Shown: positions 11,310-20,200 of the stretch, in pieces
Layout: each line of letters starts with the position of its first letter
Numbering within the stretch: position 1 is the first letter of the stretch
From: Salinicola sp.
GTDB taxonomy: Bacteria > Pseudomonadota > Gammaproteobacteria > Pseudomonadales > Halomonadaceae
Direction of reading: 5' to 3'
NCBI GenBank assembly: GCA_002695065.1
Contig: NZNW01000022.1
Location: 1-39,920 of the forward strand
Length of the DNA: 39,920 nt
Made by a program: the position numbers and the translations under genes
The notes under the pieces: model-generated
The model's input: only the letters and a program-made list of their open reading frames with translations
The model's database searches: none
What the model was told of the DNA's origin: nothing

Positions 11310-12265
11310 CAATCGGCCTCCTGATCCTCACGCAGCGCATCCAGCAACAGCAGCATGTCGTCCGGTAGCGGCGCCTTGCACTCGACCGGCGCCCCGCTGA
11401 CCGGATGGTCGAAGCGCAGCTTGTGGGCATGCAGCGCCTGCCGTGGAAACGTCCTCAGCAGCGTTTTCAGTGACTCGCCCGCGCCCGCGGGCAGCTTGAG
11501 TCGCCCACCGTAGACCGGGTCGCCGATCAGCGGATAGCGGACGTGTGCCATGTGCACCCGAATCTGATGCGTCCGCCCGGTCTCGAGCCGGCAGCGAACA
11601 TGGGTGTGGCCGCGAAAGCGCTCGTTGACGCGATAGTGCGTGACCGCCGGCTTCCCCGAGGCGGTCACCGTCTGACGCTGACGATCCTTGGGGTGGCGCC
11701 CGATCGGCGCATCCACCTTGCCACCGGCGGTCATCGCGCCGACCACGATGGCGTCGTACTCGCGCGATACCGTCCGCGCCTGCAACTGGGCCACCAGCGC
11801 GGTCTGCGCCGTCAGCGTCTTCGCCACCATCATCAGTCCGGTGGTGTCCTTGTCGAGACGGTGAACGATCCCCGCCCGCGGAACCGCCGCCAGCGGCGCA
11901 TGATGATGCAGCAGGGCGTTGAGCAGCGTGCCATCGGGGTTGCCGGCGGCAGGATGCACGACCAGCCCGGCAGGCTTGTCGATCACCATGACGTCGTCGT
12001 CCTCGAACACGATCGACAGCGGGATCGCCTGAGGTTCCCAGCGAGTCTCTTCCTCGAGCCGGGTGTCCAGCGCTAGCCGCTCGCCGCCGATCACCTTATC
12101 CTTGGGCCGGGCCTTCTCTCCGTCGACCGTCAGTTCCCCCTGCTGAATCCAGCTCTTGAGACGCTCTCGCGAGAAGTCGGGGAACATTTCGGCTGCGGCC
12201 TGGTCCAGACGTCGCCCGGCCAGACGATCGGGTACGCGCTCGTCGCGTTTGAGGATGTCAGCCAT
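11309..12265 (-). CDS. rluD: 23S rRNA pseudouridine(1911/1915/1917) synthase
   Basis: 318-residue pseudouridine synthase that modifies helix 69 of 23S rRNA. An N-terminal S4 RNA-binding domain (about 14-75) is followed by the RluA-type catalytic domain. Its HRLDKDTTG motif contains the catalytic Asp, and [13 protein letters not shown] is conserved. The stop overlaps the pgeF start, so the two are cotranslated. It is divergent from bamD, as in many gammaproteobacteria. Confidence 0.96.
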   Translation of the reverse strand: MADILKRDERVPDRLAGRRLDQAAAEMFPDFSRERLKSWIQQGELTVDGEKARPKDKVIGGERLALDTRLEEETRWEPQAIPLSIVFEDDDVMVIDKPAGLVVHPAAGNPDGTLLNALLHHHAPLAAVPRAGIVHRLDKDTTGLMMVAKTLTAQTALVAQLQARTVSREYDAIVVGAMTAGGKVDAPIGRHPKDRQRQTVTASGKPAVTHYRVNERFRGHTHVRCRLETGRTHQIRVHMAHVRYPLIGDPVYGGRLKLPAGAGESLKTLLRTFPRQALHAHKLRFDHPVSGAPVECKAPLPDDMLLLLDALREDQEAD

Positions 12266-12291
12266 ACGTGGGGATCGGTTCCGTTTCGCCG

Positions 12292-12334
12292 GTGCGTTTC
12301 GTCAGCACGTTTCGTGAGTGCGTTTCGTCAGCAC
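12292..12334. repeat. Direct repeat in the rluD-bamD divergent intergenic region
   Basis: The 17-mer GTGCGTTTCGTCAGCAC occurs perfectly twice (12292-12308 and 12318-12334), 26 bases apart. Each copy has GTGC/GCAC ends, and a related CGTTTCGTGA lies between them. The core CGTTTCG occurs four times at 12282-12328. It lies where rluD and bamD promoters must be. It could be a binding site pair or a local duplication. Confidence 0.6.
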
Positions 12335-12411
12335 AAAGGTTTGCTTTATAGTGAGTCGGATTCGGCGGATTCTAGCACGGCCGCCAAGGAATGGTTGATA
12401 CGAGGATGATG

Positions 12412-13224
12412 ATGCGATTTTCTGCGCGATGTTCCGCTCTGGCCGCCCTGTTGCTGGCAGGCGCACTGCTCGCTGGCTGCGCCAGCAACGAGCCTGCCCC
12501 CGACCTGCAGGAGCAGGATCTCTATAAGCAAGCCCAGAGCTCCCTCGATGCCGGCCGCTACAGCACTGCCGTGACACAGCTGGAGACTCTGGATACGCGA
12601 TTCCCCTTCGGCCGTTACGCCGAGCAGGCGCAACTCGAACTGATCTACGCCTACTATCGAGTCGAGGACTGGGAGAAGACCCGCGCCGCCGCCAGCCGCT
12701 TCATCCGCCTCCACCCGGATCATCCCCAGGTCGACTACGCCTACTACATGCGCGGCCTCGGCGCCTATCAGGCGGGCCGCTTCAGCCTCGAGAGCATGGA
12801 GCTGATCGATATCTCCAAGCGCGACCTGGGCGCCTCGCGTGACGCCTACGTCGATTTCGGCGAACTGGTGCGTCGCTTCCCCGACAGCGCCTATGCGCCG
12901 GATGCCCGCCAGCGCATCATCTACCTGCGCAACGTCATGGCCCGCCACGAACTGCAGGTGGCCGACTTCTATCTGCGCAAAGGGGCCTATGTCGCGGCCG
13001 TCGAACGTGGCCGCTGGGTGATCGAGCACTATCCCAAGTCAACCGCCACCCGCGACGCGCTGGCGGTGATGGTGGAAGGCTACCTGGGGCTGAACATGCG
13101 AGACCGGGCCGAGACCGTGCTGCAGACGCTGATTCAGAACGATCCCGACAACAGCCAGCTCGACGGCGATACCTTCGTGCCCAAGCACGTCGATGTCGAC
13201 CCGCCGCTGACGCTCAAGGGCTGA
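12412..13224 (+). CDS. bamD: Outer membrane assembly lipoprotein BamD
   Basis: About 270-residue lipoprotein of the BAM complex that inserts beta-barrel proteins in the outer membrane. A signal peptide ends in lipobox LAGC, giving acylated Cys about 23 residues in. The mature part is five TPR-like repeats (from SSLDAGRYSTAV on, including DAYVDFGELVRRFPDSAYAPDA). Several in-frame ATGs exist (12391, 12406, 12409, 12412). I chose 12412 because GAGG lies 6 bases before it, while the AAGGA before 12391 abuts that ATG. It is the essential BAM lipoprotein and here sits alone, convergent with nadE. Confidence 0.95.
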   Translation: MRFSARCSALAALLLAGALLAGCASNEPAPDLQEQDLYKQAQSSLDAGRYSTAVTQLETLDTRFPFGRYAEQAQLELIYAYYRVEDWEKTRAAASRFIRLHPDHPQVDYAYYMRGLGAYQAGRFSLESMELIDISKRDLGASRDAYVDFGELVRRFPDSAYAPDARQRIIYLRNVMARHELQVADFYLRKGAYVAAVERGRWVIEHYPKSTATRDALAVMVEGYLGLNMRDRAETVLQTLIQNDPDNSQLDGDTFVPKHVDVDPPLTLKG

Positions 13225-13230
13225 AGCCGC

Positions 13231-13250
13231 GAGCTACGAGCTACGAGCTT
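13231..13250. repeat. Short tandem repeat after bamD
   Basis: GAGCTAC GAGCTAC GAGCTT: two exact 7-base units and a partial third between the bamD stop and the terminator. Confidence 0.7.
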
Positions 13251-13257
13251 AAAATCG

Positions 13258-13293
13258 AAAGCGCCGCTTGCTGACAAGGCAAGCGGCGCTTTT
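13258..13293. terminator. Bidirectional terminator between convergent bamD and nadE
   Basis: 14-bp perfect stem (AAA + 13261-13271 with 13279-13289 + TTT) and a 7-base loop. TTTT follows on the plus strand, and the A-run at 13251-13260 gives U's on the minus strand. Confidence 0.88.
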
Positions 13294-13318
13294 CGTTGGC
13301 TCCAAAGCAGAAGAAATT

Positions 13319-14959
13319 CTAGCTCCCCGGCTGCCAGCCGTTGACGATGGGATAACGACGGTCGCGGCCGAAGCCCCTGAGCGTGACCCGCACCCCGACC
13401 GGCGCCTGACGCCGCTTGTACTCGCTGCGATCGACCAGCTTGACCACCTGATAGACGTCGTCGCGCTCGAACCCGGCCTCGATGATCGCTTCGGCACTCA
13501 TGTCGCCCTCGATGTAGCGCTCGAGAATCGCGTCCAGCACGTCGTATCCCGGTAGCGAGTCGCTGTCCTGCTGATCCGGCGCCAGCTCGGCAGACGGCGG
13601 CCGAGTGATCACCCGCTCGGGAATCGCCGGCTCCTGCGCGTTGCGCCAGTTGGCCAGGCGATAGACCCAGGTCTTGTAGACATCCTTGAGCGCATTGTAG
13701 CCACCGACCATGTCACCGTAGAGCGTGGCGTAACCCACCGCCATCTCGCTCTTGTTGCCGGTGGTCTGGACCATCAGGCCTTTCTTGTTGGAGATCGCCA
13801 TCAGCAGCACGCCGCGCACGCGGGACTGCAGGTTCTCTTCCGTGGTGTCCGCCGCCAGCCCGCTGAAGCTCTCGGCCAGCGTCTCGGTGAACGCTTCGAC
13901 CATCGGCGCAATCGGCATGACTTCGTAACCGACGCCGAGCATTTTCGCCTGTTCGGCGGCATCGGCCTGGGAGATCTCGGCGGTATAGTGATACGGCATC
14001 ATCACCGCATGGACCCGATCCGGCCCCAGCGCGTCGACGGCGATCGCCAGCGACAGCGACGAGTCGATACCGCCGGAGAGCCCCATCACCACGCCCTTGA
14101 AGCCACTCTTGTTGACGTAGTCGCGCAGGCCCGTGACCAACGCGCAGTAGAGATTCTCCTCGGCGCCGGGCAGCGGCTCGCGCTCGCCGGGCTGGGGCTT
14201 CCAGCCGCCCGCCTCGTGGGTGAAACGAACCGGCATCAATCCGACCTGCCAGAACGGCGCCCGCACGGCGACCTCGCCGGCAGCGTCCAGCACCAGCGAA
14301 CCGCCATCGAACACCAGTTCATCCTGGCCACCGATGGCGTTGACGTAGACCAGCGGCTTGGCCACTTCACGCGCCCGTGCGGCAAACAGGCGCTCGCGCT
14401 CCGCGGGCTTGTCGAGATGAAACGGCGAGGCGTTGAGCGTCACCAGAATGTCGGCACCGGCTTCGGACGATTGGCGCACCGGCGCACCATCCCAGAGATC
14501 CTCGCAGATCAGGATGCCGAGCCGGGCGCCCCGGTGCCCGATCACCAGCGGCTCGCTCCCGGGCTCGAAGTAGCGATCCTCGTCGAAGACCTGGTAGTTG
14601 GGCAGCGCCTGCTTGGCGTATTCACCCCGCCATTCGCCGCCCAGCAGGATCCCCGCCAGATTGCGACGTTCGCCATGCCGCATGCCCGGATAGCCGACCA
14701 CCACCAGCGTCTCCGGCGCCATCTTGCCGATCTTGCGCGCCATCTCTGTCAGCGCGTCCTGCAGGCGCGACTCCATCGCCTCGCGCAGCAGCAAGTCCTC
14801 CGGGGGATAGCCGGTCAGGAAGAGTTCGCTGAACACGACCACGTCCGCATCGTGCTCGATGCGCGCCTCGCGTACCGCCTCGATGGCCGCCGCGGTATTA
14901 CCGGCGATGTCGCCGACCATCGGGTCCAGTTGGGCCATCACCAGGGTCAGGTCTTGCAT
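13319..14959 (-). CDS. nadE: Glutamine-dependent NAD+ synthetase
   Basis: 546-residue two-domain enzyme that amidates deamido-NAD+ to NAD+ with glutamine as nitrogen donor. The N-terminal nitrilase-type amidase (1-250) shows the Glu-Lys-Cys triad at E45 (FSELFLTGYP), K116 (YAKQALP) and C152 (ILICEDLWD). The C-terminal synthetase has the P-loop SGGIDSSLS. The ammonia-only E. coli form lacks the first domain. It lies between bamD and thiO, the position that in P. aeruginosa is held, as I recall, by pilS-pilR. Confidence 0.97.
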   Translation of the reverse strand: MQDLTLVMAQLDPMVGDIAGNTAAAIEAVREARIEHDADVVVFSELFLTGYPPEDLLLREAMESRLQDALTEMARKIGKMAPETLVVVGYPGMRHGERRNLAGILLGGEWRGEYAKQALPNYQVFDEDRYFEPGSEPLVIGHRGARLGILICEDLWDGAPVRQSSEAGADILVTLNASPFHLDKPAERERLFAARAREVAKPLVYVNAIGGQDELVFDGGSLVLDAAGEVAVRAPFWQVGLMPVRFTHEAGGWKPQPGEREPLPGAEENLYCALVTGLRDYVNKSGFKGVVMGLSGGIDSSLSLAIAVDALGPDRVHAVMMPYHYTAEISQADAAEQAKMLGVGYEVMPIAPMVEAFTETLAESFSGLAADTTEENLQSRVRGVLLMAISNKKGLMVQTTGNKSEMAVGYATLYGDMVGGYNALKDVYKTWVYRLANWRNAQEPAIPERVITRPPSAELAPDQQDSDSLPGYDVLDAILERYIEGDMSAEAIIEAGFERDDVYQVVKLVDRSEYKRRQAPVGVRVTLRGFGRDRRYPIVNGWQPGS

Positions 14960-15052
14960 GAGTACACTCGTCTCCAGACAGATGTGGCGCTCGGGCGCCT
15001 CGTTGGCTGCCGCTCATTTTCGCGCATGCCGTGGGGGGAGGCAAAACCGGCG

Positions 15053-16138
15053 TCAGTCCGACAGCCGGTAGGGCGAGGGGTCGACGATGGGTTCGCAGCC
15101 GATCAACTGGTCGACCAGCAGCCGAGTGGCGGCCGGCGCCAGCACCAGGCCGTTGCGGTAATGGCCGGCGTTGACGTGCAGCCCCTCGAATCCGGGCACC
15201 GCCCCGATCCGCGGCACGCCATCCGGCGAGCCCGGACGTAGACCGGCCCAGTGATGCTCCACCGGACAGTCGGCCAAGGCGGGAACGATGGAGAGTGCAC
15301 TTGCGTGCAGCGACTCGAGGGCTTCCGACGTCGTCTGCTTGTCGAACCCGACCTCTTCCAGCGTCGACCCGGCCAGCACCCGGCCATCTCCCCGCGGGAT
15401 CAGGTAACGCCCATCCTTGAGCACGACCCGCCCGACCAGCCCCGGCGGCGCCTTGAACAGGATCATCTGGCCCTTGACTGGGCGCACCGCCAGCTCGATG
15501 CCGATATCCGCCAGCAGCGCTCGCGACCAGGCACCGGCGCAGACGACGGTCTGCCCTGCACGGATCGTGCCTTGCGACGTCGCGACGCCCCGGATGGCGT
15601 CCTTGTCGCGAATCAGCGCCGAAACCTCGCACCGTTCGTGGAGGCTCACCCGCGGCATCTGCAGTAGCCGCTCGCGCAGCGCCTTGCCCAGCCGCGGGTT
15701 GCGAATGCTGCCGAGGGTCGGCATCCACAGCGCGCCATCGAAGCCCGGTGCCGCGCTCGGCTCCTTGGCGTAGAGCGCATCGGCATCGATGCGCGTCAGC
15801 GGCTTGGCGACTTCCCGCGCCCAGGAAAGCGCTGCCTCGACATCGTCGACGCGCAGGTAGAGCAGGCCCTTCTGGCGATACTCGGGATCGATGCCGGTCT
15901 CCTCGAGCAGCCGCCCGGCCAGTTCGGGATAGCGCCCCTCGGACCAGCTGGAGAGCGCCGAGATCGCCCTGGAATAGCGCCACGGGTAGAGCGGCGAGAC
16001 GATACCGCCGCCGGCCCAGGAAGCCTCGCGGCCACACTCGCCGCGCTCGACCAACGCCACCGAATGACCGGCGTCGGCCAGTTGTAGCGCCGTCATCATG
16101 CCGATGACGCCGCCACCCACGATCAAGAAATCCTGCAT
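15053..16138 (-). CDS. thiO: Glycine oxidase ThiO (FAD-dependent, DAO family)
   Basis: 361-residue flavoprotein of the D-amino acid oxidase family. ThiO oxidises glycine to the imine needed for the thiazole ring of thiamine. The N-terminal dinucleotide-binding motif IVGGGVIGM is at the start; the C-terminal HHWAGLRPGSPDGVPRIG and NAGHYRNGL are typical of the family. I chose ATG 16138 (MQDFLIVGGG) over 16174, which would add 12 residues before the fold; neither has a strong Shine-Dalgarno. The gene is divergent from the fimT-like gene, with 59 bp between. thiO next to fimT is also the P. aeruginosa arrangement. No thiG or thiS is nearby. Confidence 0.9.
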   Translation of the reverse strand: MQDFLIVGGGVIGMMTALQLADAGHSVALVERGECGREASWAGGGIVSPLYPWRYSRAISALSSWSEGRYPELAGRLLEETGIDPEYRQKGLLYLRVDDVEAALSWAREVAKPLTRIDADALYAKEPSAAPGFDGALWMPTLGSIRNPRLGKALRERLLQMPRVSLHERCEVSALIRDKDAIRGVATSQGTIRAGQTVVCAGAWSRALLADIGIELAVRPVKGQMILFKAPPGLVGRVVLKDGRYLIPRGDGRVLAGSTLEEVGFDKQTTSEALESLHASALSIVPALADCPVEHHWAGLRPGSPDGVPRIGAVPGFEGLHVNAGHYRNGLVLAPAATRLLVDQLIGCEPIVDPSPYRLSD

Positions 16139-16197
16139 TCGGTCGATATCCCGGCAAAAGGGCGATTCTACCATTCGCCAGCCATCCGGACCGCATC

Positions 16198-16764
16198 ATG
16201 CCCCCAACCCAAGGCCCCGAGCCGGCTTCCTGTCGCCAGCGCGGCTTTACCCTGATCGAGTTGATGATCTGCGTGGTGATTCTCGGAATCCTGGCGTCCT
16301 GGGCGGCACCCGGTCTCGCCAATCTGAGCGCCAGAATGACGCTCGACAGCGAAGTGGACCGGATATGGCAATTATTGAGACGGGCGAGGCAGGAAGCCGC
16401 CAGCAGCGGGCAGCCAACCTGGCTCTGTCCCACCGGGGATGGGACGAGCTGCAGCGACAATGGTCAGTGGGACGATACCTTACTGCTGTTCATCGATGGC
16501 AACGGCAATGGCCAGCCGGACAGTGACGAGCGCGTGCTCGCGGTGAGTCACCCCAACGGCAATCAGGTCAGCATCACCGCCAACAGCTTTGCCCAGGGCC
16601 TGGGATACACGCCGCTGGGATTCACGCGAGGACGACAGTTCGGGACCTTCACGCTCACCAACCCGGCTGCGGCCCGTGGAGGCCATGAGATCGTCGTGCA
16701 CTTTGCCCGCATCCGGCTCGACACGGTCGATGCCACCGACCCAGGCGGCAAGAACTCGACCTGA
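16198..16764 (+). CDS. fimT: FimT/GspH-type minor pseudopilin
   Basis: 188-residue type IV minor pilin of the FimT/FimU/GspH class. Prepilin cleavage site RG|FTLIEL with Glu5 is at residues 15-21, after a 16-residue leader, followed by the hydrophobic N-terminal helix. The C-terminal half has the GspH-like beta domain, with one Cys pair (LCPTGDGTSC). FimT/FimU-type pilins join the priming complex with PilV, PilW, PilX and PilY1. The gene faces pilE (10-bp gap, convergent), opposite to the other pil genes here. Whether it equals FimT or FimU cannot be settled by eye. Confidence 0.85.
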   Translation: MPPTQGPEPASCRQRGFTLIELMICVVILGILASWAAPGLANLSARMTLDSEVDRIWQLLRRARQEAASSGQPTWLCPTGDGTSCSDNGQWDDTLLLFIDGNGNGQPDSDERVLAVSHPNGNQVSITANSFAQGLGYTPLGFTRGRQFGTFTLTNPAAARGGHEIVVHFARIRLDTVDATDPGGKNST

Positions 16765-16774
16765 CGGGCCAGCT

Positions 16775-17200
16775 TCAATCGCAGCTGCCGGGTGCCGGCG
16801 TTCGACTCCCCTGGCTGTCCAGACTGATGACATCGCACGCTTCGCTGGTGCGGCCATCCGCTCGGCTGGCGGTAATCGAGTAGCGCTGGCCGCCGTCGTC
16901 GATCGCCACGGTCAGACCGTATTGGGCAGTGCCACTCTCCGGTGACTGGCTGGGAGAGAGACCCAGTGTCGAAGGTGCGACGGCGTCGCTGGTGTCCTCC
17001 CCGTAGCGATAGGTCTGCGAGTAGCGCCGCTCCAGGTTCAGTGCCAGGGATTGCATCGCCGCCTGGGCGTCCCGCGCCTGTGCCTGCTCGACATAGCGGA
17101 GATAGCTCGGGACGGCGATGGCCGCCAGAATCCCGACGACCGCGACGGCGATCATCAGTTCGATCAGGGTGAAACCACGAGTCCGCGATAGTCTATCCAC
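16775..17200 (-). CDS. pilE: PilE-like type IV minor pilin
   Basis: About 141-residue type IV pilin-like protein with prepilin site RG|FTLIELMIAVAVVGILA and Glu5. The C-terminal region has a Cys pair (EACD ... GSCD) that probably forms the D-loop disulfide of pilins. Start is GTG: 17209 overlaps the pilY1 stop (GTGA), while GTG 17200 has GGAG 8 bases upstream, so I prefer 17200. It is the last gene of the pilVWXY1E run, the position PilE holds in P. aeruginosa. A role as minor pilin in the priming complex is more likely than as the major subunit. Confidence 0.87.
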   Translation of the reverse strand: MDRLSRTRGFTLIELMIAVAVVGILAAIAVPSYLRYVEQAQARDAQAAMQSLALNLERRYSQTYRYGEDTSDAVAPSTLGLSPSQSPESGTAQYGLTVAIDDGGQRYSITASRADGRTSEACDVISLDSQGSRTPAPGSCD

Positions 17201-17205
17201 ATCCG

Positions 17206-20200
17206 TCACTCCAGTTGGCGCCAGGTCACTCGGCCGAGTCGCATGCTGTTGAGCGGGGTCTCGGCGATTGTCACGGGAGACCCTCCACCAGTGCTTGCAC
17301 TGATTTTCATCTCCTGCGTGCCGTCCTCTTTGACGAGCACTTTGGGGGTGAATATCGCGCCGTCAGTTGCGACACCGATCGGAACGTAACTGCCATCATC
17401 GTCACTGGACGGGTAATAGCTGTCCTGCTCATCGACTTTCCCGTCGCCGTTGACGTCCAGCACCGGTGTCGGGAAAGCCGAGCCGTACCAGGCATTCAAC
17501 TCGTAGAGATAACCGGCGTCCTCGGCGCCGCAAACGCCATAGCCCGGGATCAACGATGAGAACAGAATCCGGTTGCCGCGCAGCGAGGGACCATCGACGA
17601 CCCGTTCGGTGCCGGCAAAATCGAGATACCAGCCGTTGTCCGGATAGCGGCTCGTGTCGATGTCATCGAGATATCGCACCATGGTGGAAGTGGCATCCTG
17701 GTGGTCGAGACTCGTCTGGTGAAAAGCGCGTCCGGCCAGATCGGCACGTGTCAGCGTGTCGCCCCTGGCGACGCCATCCACGAAGTCCCTCACCGCATAG
17801 AAGCTGTCGGATGTGCCGCGGTCCTGAGTGGTGGGCAAACCGTAGTTCTCCTCGCCGCCGGTGCCGAACAGCACCATCAGCCCGCCATCCGGATGTCTGC
17901 CGACCTCCAGTGTCGAGGTCATCACCTGATGCTCACCCTCTCTGACGCCGCTGAAAAGCTGATGGATACCTCCGTCCCAGCCGGCCGGATCGGTGGAGGA
18001 GAGATCGAAGCGCCAGATGTTGCCCTGCAGGTCCGCGCCGTAGGCCAGGTCGACCCGGCCATCCTCGTCGCGGTCCACCAGGGAGACGGTCGCCATGCCG
18101 TTGTCGCCGCTGTTGGCGGCAGCGCTCGGTATCAACCGCACCACATCCGAATTCGACCAGCGCCCCCCGGCGCCCCCATCGACGAAGAGAATGTAGAGAC
18201 TGGCCTTGCCGGCATCACTGGCGTAGCCGTTGCCGACCACGACGGCGAAACGCCCGTTTTCCATCCGGACGATACTGGGCTGGTTGTAGATGTAGCCGAG
18301 TTGCTGGTCCTCCTCGCCAAACACGGCGGCGTCATCGGCGGGGGCGTACTCCCAGAGCGAGAGAGCGCTGGCATTCGACTCGCTGAAGCGGGTCGGATCG
18401 GTCACGTCGAGTGCGAACAGCCCCTTGCCGCCGGATCCCAGGCCGCTCGTCAGCAGCGAAAACCAGGCGCCGGTGCCAGTTTCGCCATGACGGGCATCCA
18501 GCACCGTGGGACTCCCGTCGACGTAGTAGCGATGGCTGTAATCGGGGTCGGCGAGTTCGGGCAACTGCTCGACCAGAACTCCAGGCACGTAGGCGAGGCG
18601 CTCGACCCCGGTAGCCGCGTCGAAGCCGTGGAGCATGCCATCGTTGCCGCCCACGTAGAGCATCTGGGTCCGAGTGCGCCGGGCCGTCCGGAATGCGGCA
18701 TAGCTCGTGTCGCCCTCGTCGGGCACGTGGTAGGTGTTGGGCACACCGACGAGATACGGTCGGGAACCGATGAAATCACCGAGCTTGGCGCCGTCGCGGC
18801 CATTCAGCCAGAGCCGGTCACGCAGACTGCCCCCGTTACGCTGCTCGTTGTCGGTATCGCCGCGGATGTATCCGACCAGTTCCCGCGACCGCTGGGGCAT
18901 GTCGAGGCCGGCTCCCTCCAACGCGGTGGTCGTGAAGGGGATCCCCGCCCCCGTGGCAGGATCCCGGGTGATGATCTGGCGATTGGCCGGCGACGGTAGC
19001 TGGCTACGGGCACTCCACACGCTGCTGATGGCGCCATCCTCTCCAAGCTTCACCGCCTGGACATCGCCGGACCAGCTGTACTGGTTGTTGTAGAGCGTCT
19101 GGAAAACATAGTCCTCGACCGCACCGTCGTAGCCGACGGTCACGCCGGCCCCCGTGCGGTTGGTGTTTTCCAGCACCTGGTCCAGCAGTTCGCGCAACGT
19201 ATCCGCCAGCTCGCCAATACGGTTGACCTCGAAGTAGGCACCGGGAGAGCCGTCTTCGCGGCGGCTGTCGTTGCCGTACTTGGCAGCGTAATAGAGCGGC
19301 GTCTCCAGCTCCTGCCCCGTGTTGCCCGCCACCCGGTAGGTGGCGGTCGTGGCCGGGCTGCCGCTACAGGGGGCACTGGGCGGGCAGAGCGATCCGGGAT
19401 AATTGTTGGTGTAGCTATTGATGCCGGTATGGACGCTGAAGCCGTCGCTCTGTCGAACCACGATCCGGTCGGCGTCCTCCCCGGTGCCGTAGCGCCCGCT
19501 GGTGCCGCTGAGAATATAGCCGAGACCGAGCGTGTGAGACGCCGCGGCGCGGGTCACGCTGGTGGTAATCGAGAGACGCTCGTCCGAGAGCACATAGCTC
19601 AGACGGACTTCCGCATCGAAATCGTAATCGCCGCCAAACTCCGAATCTTCCCAGTCGACCAGAAAGCTCCCGCTCGACCCATCGGACGCCTGCGACTCGA
19701 CGAGAAAGTTGACGATCGCGCACTTGCCTCCCGCCGTGGTGTTGGAGCAGGCGGGGATCAGGGAGACGGACTTGCCGGCCCCGATGGGTATCGACACGAG
19801 CGGTACGTTGGACGCGAGCTGCACCGCATAAGTATCGATCGGTTGGCCATCGTTCCCGTCGGGGCCGCGGATGACGGTATCGTGATGGGCGAAGCGCGCC
19901 AGTCCGGCCACGCTGTAGCCACCTTCCAGGCCCGGCGCCGTGGGGCAGAGCCCCCTGGCATCGCTGAGCCCGGCAAGCGTCTTGGCCGTGCAGAACTTGT
20001 CACTCTCGGTGCTGGCGCTGGCGGGGGTCTGGCCGATGAAGTATTCCCCGGAAATTCCCTCGGCCGTGCCGACGGCATCGGTCTGAGCACGAATCTGCCC
20101 GGCGGAGACCGGTGACGAACCGGGTGCACCTAGATCGTCGTTGTCGAAGGATATCTCGCTGGCGTTGACCAGCAGCAACGAGTGCGCGGCACACCACTTG

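Noticed and set aside
17701-18999. 432-residue plus-strand frame opposite pilY1
   Set aside because: Shadow of pilY1, no recognisable domain or ribosome site.
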